From an uncultured Eubacteriales bacterium (lineage in GTDB: Bacteria > Bacillota > Clostridia > Oscillospirales > Oscillospiraceae): a stretch of DNA of 34,516 nt. A program made the position numbers and the translations under genes. The DNA lies in assembly GCA_900320465.1 (NCBI GenBank), contig ONSQ01000013.1, forward strand, positions 1 to 34,516, written 5' to 3'. Shown in pieces: positions 30,641 to 34,516 of this stretch. A model generated the notes under the pieces. The model searched no databases and had not been told where the DNA came from. It was given only the letters and a program-made list of their open reading frames with translations. Positions within the stretch are counted from its first letter, which is position 1. The number at the start of each line of letters is the position of its first letter.

Positions 30641-31594
30641 ATGAGTTTGATCTCTGTTGCCGAATGTGCGGCAAAGTGGGGCGTGGCGGAGCGCACAGTA
30701 CGGAATTACTGCGCTCATGACCGTATCCCCGGCGCGGTACTCAAGGGGAAAACATGGTGGATCCCCGAGGACGCCGAGCGGCCGGAGCGGATCAACAAGC
30801 GTGAGACTTTGCCGAAGACGCTGCTGGAGCGGCTGCGGGCGGAAAAGAAAATGCAGCTGCGCGGAGGCATCTATCACAAGCTGCAGGTTGACATGACCTA
30901 CAACTCCAATCATATCGAGGGAAGCCGGCTCACGCACGACCAGACCCGGTACATTTTTGAGACGAATACCATCGGCCTTGAGGGAGAGAGCGTCAATGTG
31001 GACGATGTGGTCGAGACAGCCAATCATTTCCGCTGCATCGATCTCGTCATCGAGAACGCCACGAAGCCCTTGACTGAGGCGTTTATCAAAGAACTGCACC
31101 GCACGCTCAAAAGCGGTACAAGCGACAGCCGCCAGCCCTGGTTTGCCGTGGGCGGCTATAAGAAGGTGGCAAACGAAGTCGGCGGGCAGGCCACGACACT
31201 CCCCTCTCAGGTTCCGGCTGCCATGGCCAAGCTCTTGAAGGGGTACAACAGCGCTACTGAACTGGATTTTGAGGATCTGCTTGACTTTCATGTTTGTTTC
31301 GAGAGCATCCATCCGTTTCAGGATGGCAACGGACGTGTTGGCCGGCTGATCCTGTTCAAGGAGTGCCTCCGCCTCGGGATCGTACCCTTTATCATCGATG
31401 ACCGGCATAAGATGTTCTACTATCGCGGTCTCAAAGAATGGAGTAAAACGCCCGGTTATCTGCGCGACACCTGCCTGCTGATGCAGGATGATTTCAAGGC
31501 GGTGCTGGACTACTTCGGGATCGAATACGAGAAGGAAGACGAGCATGCTCAGCGTCTTCTGAATCACACAGAAAAAGCGAATATTGAAAAATGA
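30641..31594 (+). CDS. Fic family protein with N-terminal helix-turn-helix (class II autoinhibited)
   Basis: 317 residues from ATG 30641, after GAGGTGG. Residues 1-45 (SVAECAAKWGVAERTVRNYC, then KTWWIPEDA) look like an excisionase/MerR-type helix-turn-helix. The inhibitory motif SNHIEG (Ser89, Glu93, Gly94) fits class II, placed before the Fic core. The catalytic motif is complete, HPFQDGNGRVGR (His224 to Arg235). Fic enzymes AMPylate or otherwise modify protein hydroxyls. The helix-turn-helix and the operator at 30557-30611 suggest autorepression. The next gene begins 12 bases downstream. Confidence 0.93.
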   Translation: MSLISVAECAAKWGVAERTVRNYCAHDRIPGAVLKGKTWWIPEDAERPERINKRETLPKTLLERLRAEKKMQLRGGIYHKLQVDMTYNSNHIEGSRLTHDQTRYIFETNTIGLEGESVNVDDVVETANHFRCIDLVIENATKPLTEAFIKELHRTLKSGTSDSRQPWFAVGGYKKVANEVGGQATTLPSQVPAAMAKLLKGYNSATELDFEDLLDFHVCFESIHPFQDGNGRVGRLILFKECLRLGIVPFIIDDRHKMFYYRGLKEWSKTPGYLRDTCLLMQDDFKAVLDYFGIEYEKEDEHAQRLLNHTEKANIEK

Positions 31595-31606
31595 ATGAGG
31601 TCAATA

Positions 31607-32593
31607 ATGAGAATTGATATCTTTTTTGACGAGTTTATCAACACCAAATTCCGTATGGAAAAGGATCTGCGTAAAACTGCAAAAGAGCTTTTAACGGGCA
31701 GCAAGCCATGCGATTTGCCTGCGATGAGCAGTTACCACGATTCCGATTATCTGGGAGACAACATTCGCGATTCCGTCAAAGGGCTCCCGCGCGGAAAAGA
31801 AACAGCGATTGAAGTCTATCGTCGCTTTGTCGCTTTTCTGAGGGAGAAGGGTGTCAAAATCTCCGTCGATTTCCCCCCGATCCCGATCGAGAACAGTTTT
31901 GAGCGGCTGATGTTCATTGCCAAGTATCTGCAGGGCAAAGACGCGAAGATCAACGATCTTCCGGATATTCTTTGGGTCAGCGAACGCACAATCGACGACG
32001 ATCTGCTTCGACTTCGAGGCGAGAAGGATCCTATTCAAGTTTGCGGTCGATCGTTCTTTATTCCCGAAAGCGACCGATCAAGAGGACGCCTTCGCTCTGC
32101 CTCGACAGCGCATCCTCTGTTTCTGACTGAGAATCTCACGCAGGTGATCATTATGCTCAAGGGACTGCGGGCCATGGTAGAGAATCCGCTCTATACCCGA
32201 TATGCCGAGGCGACCGCGGCGGATATATGGCAGCAGCTTTCAGAGTATGCCAAAAAGCGCATTCATTATGTTTTAGGAGAATTGATGCCGGAAGACCTTG
32301 GATGGTACGAGAGCCTGGAGCCTTGCAGCGACAGCTTTTCCACCGAAACGCAGTGCAGTGTCAACGGAAACGTCTGGCTGGACTGCATGAAGAACGACAA
32401 GCCTTTCTTTGCCGAGTACCAGGAGGATAATGAAACCGTCTTCTACAAAAACTGCCGCTTTGTTCCCGGCAGCTATCGTGTAACGGAAGACGGCATCGTG
32501 TTTGATGTGGAATGCGACAGCGGGCTGAAGACGCTCGAATCAAATCGGATGATCCGGAGCACATACACAATCGAAGAACTGCTCGCGGATTAG
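31607..32593 (+). CDS. WYL-like transcriptional regulator, partner of the Fic gene
   Basis: 328 residues; ATG 31607 is preferred because GAGG lies seven bases upstream, while ATG 31595 has none. The middle (about residues 95-155, FIAKYLQGKDAKINDLPDIL followed by VSERTIDDDLLRLRG) is a winged helix-turn-helix. The C-terminal part, FFAEYQEDNETVFYKNCRFV and on, resembles WYL-domain strands, though no literal WYL triad is present. WYL regulators sense ligands and often control stress or defence genes. It is almost certainly co-transcribed with the Fic gene. Confidence 0.65.
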   Translation: MRIDIFFDEFINTKFRMEKDLRKTAKELLTGSKPCDLPAMSSYHDSDYLGDNIRDSVKGLPRGKETAIEVYRRFVAFLREKGVKISVDFPPIPIENSFERLMFIAKYLQGKDAKINDLPDILWVSERTIDDDLLRLRGEKDPIQVCGRSFFIPESDRSRGRLRSASTAHPLFLTENLTQVIIMLKGLRAMVENPLYTRYAEATAADIWQQLSEYAKKRIHYVLGELMPEDLGWYESLEPCSDSFSTETQCSVNGNVWLDCMKNDKPFFAEYQEDNETVFYKNCRFVPGSYRVTEDGIVFDVECDSGLKTLESNRMIRSTYTIEELLAD

Positions 32594-32679
32594 AATACGA
32601 AGCTCAGCTTCATGGCGGCAGAAGCGAAATTGGTTTATGATCAAGTCACCAAATAAAAAAACAAAAGGAGACTGAAATT

Positions 32680-33786
32680 ATGAAATGCACATTCTACCGC
32701 CCTGAAGCCATTAACACCACGGAATTCAACTCCATCCGCGAAAAGATGCTCCGCGACCTGGAGGAACTGGAGACCGGCCGCGCACCGGAAAAAGAGGTCA
32801 TCTGCTACCTCGAGAGTCTGCTTCCGCAGACTGAAGCTCTGGAAAAGAATCCTGAAATGCGCTTCTTCGGCTTTGACAAGCCGGAAAACATGCCTTCCGA
32901 CGCACGCGTGGACTACTTCTACTGGCCCACCTATATTGCCTCCGCGTTTATCATGAAAGCCAGTCTGCTCTACCCCGGCATTCTGGAAAAGGTTTCTCTA
33001 CCGAACAAGGAAAAAGCCGAGAGCGTCACGCGTTCCGTTCTTCTTGCCTGCACCGGGCGCGGATTCCGCGGGCACGGCTATGACGACGTTAGAGGCCTCG
33101 TGGAGGTCACGGAGTTTTTCGTCGACCATGGTGCAAGTGACTTCCTTGAGATTTGCGGCAATCTCTGCCCTGAGTTCACCGAATGCTTCACCCAAGCTCT
33201 GCTGTTCCTGCTGAGCGGCGTGTCAAAAGGTTCGGTGGCCGGAGCCTGGGGAGACGACTACACAGACCGCGCCTGTGACATCCTGGAAAAAGCAAAAATG
33301 CTCACCCCGGAGGAGGATGAACCCGTGGAGGAAGAGCGTCTGTATCTTGCATATGGCAGCAATCTGAATATGAGGCAAATGCAGTATCGTTGCCCAGACG
33401 CCCACGTTGTGGGAACTGCTGAGCTGGACGGTTGGAGGTTGATGTTCAAAGGAAGCAAGAGCGGCAACTATCTGACCGTCGAGCGAGAAGAGGGCTTCAC
33501 GGTCCCCGTTGCCGTGTGGGCAGTCTCCGAGCAGGATGAAAGGAATCTGGACCGTTATGAGGGATATCCGACCTTCTACTACAAGAAGGTTCTTCCCGTG
33601 CTGTTACGTGAGGCGGGATGCGGCAACTGCCGCTCTGTAAAAGCTTTCGTCTATATCATGCACGAGGAGCGCAAATTAGGCTGCCCCTCAGAGAGTTACA
33701 TGGAGCGTTGCCGAGAGGGCTACAAGGATTTCGGCTTTGACACCGCCTTTCTCGATGAGGCCTACAAGTACAGTTGCCGGGAATAA
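32680..33786 (+). CDS. Fusion of an unknown helical domain with a gamma-glutamylcyclotransferase-like domain
   Basis: 368 residues; AAAGGAG lies nine bases before the ATG. Residues 1-208 form a helical domain I cannot name (WPTYIASAFIMKASLLYPGI, GFRGHGYDDVRGL). An acidic linker (209-219) joins it to a GGCT/AIG2-like domain at 220-368: YGSNL (residues 225-229) is the substrate loop and Glu294 in LDRYEGYPTFYYKK the probable catalytic acid. Single-domain GGCT proteins are about 110-180 residues. The cyclotransferase site looks intact; a 5-oxoproline-forming activity is likely but the substrate is unknown. It follows the WYL-like gene by 86 bases. Confidence 0.85.
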   Translation: MKCTFYRPEAINTTEFNSIREKMLRDLEELETGRAPEKEVICYLESLLPQTEALEKNPEMRFFGFDKPENMPSDARVDYFYWPTYIASAFIMKASLLYPGILEKVSLPNKEKAESVTRSVLLACTGRGFRGHGYDDVRGLVEVTEFFVDHGASDFLEICGNLCPEFTECFTQALLFLLSGVSKGSVAGAWGDDYTDRACDILEKAKMLTPEEDEPVEEERLYLAYGSNLNMRQMQYRCPDAHVVGTAELDGWRLMFKGSKSGNYLTVEREEGFTVPVAVWAVSEQDERNLDRYEGYPTFYYKKVLPVLLREAGCGNCRSVKAFVYIMHEERKLGCPSESYMERCREGYKDFGFDTAFLDEAYKYSCRE

Positions 33787-33827
33787 GCATTGCATGATCC
33801 GCCAAACTGATGCAGGGAGGGGAAAGC

Positions 33828-34058
33828 ATGGAGGCATTGATTCTATTGGTAATCGGAGTGATCGCCATGCCGATCCTGCTCATCATAATTCATTCTTCCG
33901 AAAACAAATCCAAACAGCAACAGAAAAACCAAAACGTCAAGCTGCGTGTAAGTCGTCCCGGCACACAGCAGCGAGCCTGCCCTCGATGCGGCAGCCCGGT
34001 CATTCAGTACCGGGACGGCTGGGAATGCGGCTGGTGCGGCGACAGCGGCAGATGGTAG
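33828..34058 (+). CDS. Small membrane protein with a zinc-ribbon tail
   Basis: 76 residues from ATG 33828, after GGGAGGGGAAAGC. One membrane segment (ALILLVIGVIAMPILLIII) is followed by a Lys/Gln-rich linker and a four-Cys zinc ribbon, CPRCG...CGWCG. The zinc ribbon probably lies in the cytoplasm. It has the same parts, in opposite order, as the protein at 13956-14588. Function unknown. Confidence 0.8.
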   Translation: MEALILLVIGVIAMPILLIIIHSSENKSKQQQKNQNVKLRVSRPGTQQRACPRCGSPVIQYRDGWECGWCGDSGRW

Positions 34059-34108
34059 CACTTGTTCTTCATTACATCCGAACACCCTTCGTTTTTTCTT
34101 GGACTAGA

Positions 34109-34155
34109 TTATACCCTGTTATACCCTAAGCAAAACAGGGTATAACAGGGTATAA
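34109..34155. repeat. Perfect 19-bp inverted repeat built from TTATACCCTGTT units
   Basis: TTATACCCTGTTATACCCT (34109-34127) is followed after 9 bases by its exact complement (34137-34155). Each arm holds the TATACCCTG unit as in the operator-like repeat at 13857-13904. It lies between two convergent genes, so it can act as a terminator hairpin, yet it contains no long U-run and on the minus strand provides GGGTATAATC. Confidence 0.85.
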
Positions 34156-34162
34156 CATCTTT

Positions 34163-34516
34163 TCAGGTAAAGCGGATGGCTTTGGGCTCAAGCACGAGAA
34201 CTTGCTTGTTCAGCATTTCCGCAACGGCCACGGCCGCAGCCTCCCGCTCGCAGAGTGGATCATCGCGATCATAGACCGCAATCACTGTGCTGGCTTCGTT
34301 TATGGCTTTCAGGTACGCTTTGAATTCGCAGCCCACGGATTTCTCATAGGCCAAGTTTATGACTTCCGTACAGGCAGCCAGGGCATTGAAATAGCGGTCG
34401 CGCAGCTCCGGCGTCCACTTGGTCGCCTGCTCCTCACAGGGGACACAGCAGATCGTTTTGAGCTCTTCCTCTGATCCTTTCAGCCCGTGAAGGATCTCCG
34501 CCGCATACAGCCCCAC
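34163..34516 (-). CDS. SLOG/DUF1273 (YpsA)-like protein, 5' partial
   Basis: 117 codons read into the window edge; the start is outside. The order YAAEILHGLKG, a CVPCEEQATKW segment, RDRYFNALAACTEVINLAYE, a gap-loop, ASTVIAVYDRDDPLCERE and a final VLVLEP strand matches the Rossmann-like YpsA/DUF1273 group of SLOG proteins. SLOG proteins bind nucleotide-like ligands and some act in defence or signalling. The usual DLW-AAE core is read here as GLYAAE. Not linked by strand to the genes to its left. Confidence 0.75.
   Translation of the reverse strand: MGLYAAEILHGLKGSEEELKTICCVPCEEQATKWTPELRDRYFNALAACTEVINLAYEKSVGCEFKAYLKAINEASTVIAVYDRDDPLCEREAAAVAVAEMLNKQVLVLEPKAIRFT

Overview
The window looks like chromosomal DNA from a GC-rich, low-G+C-lineage-derived gut Clostridium relative (Clostridia, probably Oscillospirales). 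This is inferred from strong AGGAGG-type ribosome sites, TTGACA/TATAAT promoters, a DUF4003 gene, clostridial variants of peptide deformylase and ferredoxin-type proteins, and a typical gut sugar-uptake locus. No rRNA, tRNA or CRISPR array is visible. I could run no searches, so family names rest on motifs I can see and on recall.

Layout. (1) 1-944: the 3' end of a large repeat protein whose modules resemble carbohydrate-binding beta-sandwiches. (2) 1,033-10,175: a complete oligosaccharide locus. A lacI-type regulator converges on a minus-strand operon that runs lipoprotein solute-binding protein, two ABC permeases, GH65 phosphorylase, second GH65 phosphorylase. It starts from a near-consensus promoter with a LacI-type operator at the expected start of transcription. 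The logic is import of an alpha-glucoside followed by phosphorolysis. (3) 10,229-14,588: a LysR regulator diverging from a small protein and an alpha/beta hydrolase, then DUF4003, a broken DUF1801-like gene and a zinc-ribbon membrane protein. (4) 14,642-18,193: a small HTH-like protein, a lower-GC pair of unknown proteins (one with a long Gly/Ala-rich hydrophobic core), a peptide deformylase-like protein and a metallo-beta-lactamase-fold hydrolase. (5) 18,438-21,060: nagA and a MATE transporter behind a structured leader. (6) 21,180-25,109: a redox cluster of ferredoxin-like protein, two flavodoxin-fold proteins, a PNPOx-like flavoprotein, a frameshifted HxlR regulator and a radical SAM protein. 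(7) 25,299-28,742: a D-2-hydroxyacid dehydrogenase, small unknown proteins and a serine hydrolase. (8) 28,790-30,489: a gene graveyard with an IS110 transposase tail, tandem 21-bp repeats, a Bro-N-like remnant and a disrupted tyrosine phosphatase. (9) 30,557-34,516: an accessory block with an HTH-Fic protein under a palindromic operator, a WYL-like regulator, a gamma-glutamylcyclotransferase fusion, a small zinc-ribbon membrane protein and a partial SLOG-family protein.

The most promising leads for undescribed biology are four: the lower-GC two-gene unit at 15,230-17,115; the HTH-Fic / WYL / GGCT-fusion block; a promoter type with a GGGTATAAT-like -10 region and long inverted repeats that recurs in front of unrelated genes, one copy of which appears cut by an IS110 remnant; and the structured leader of the MATE gene.
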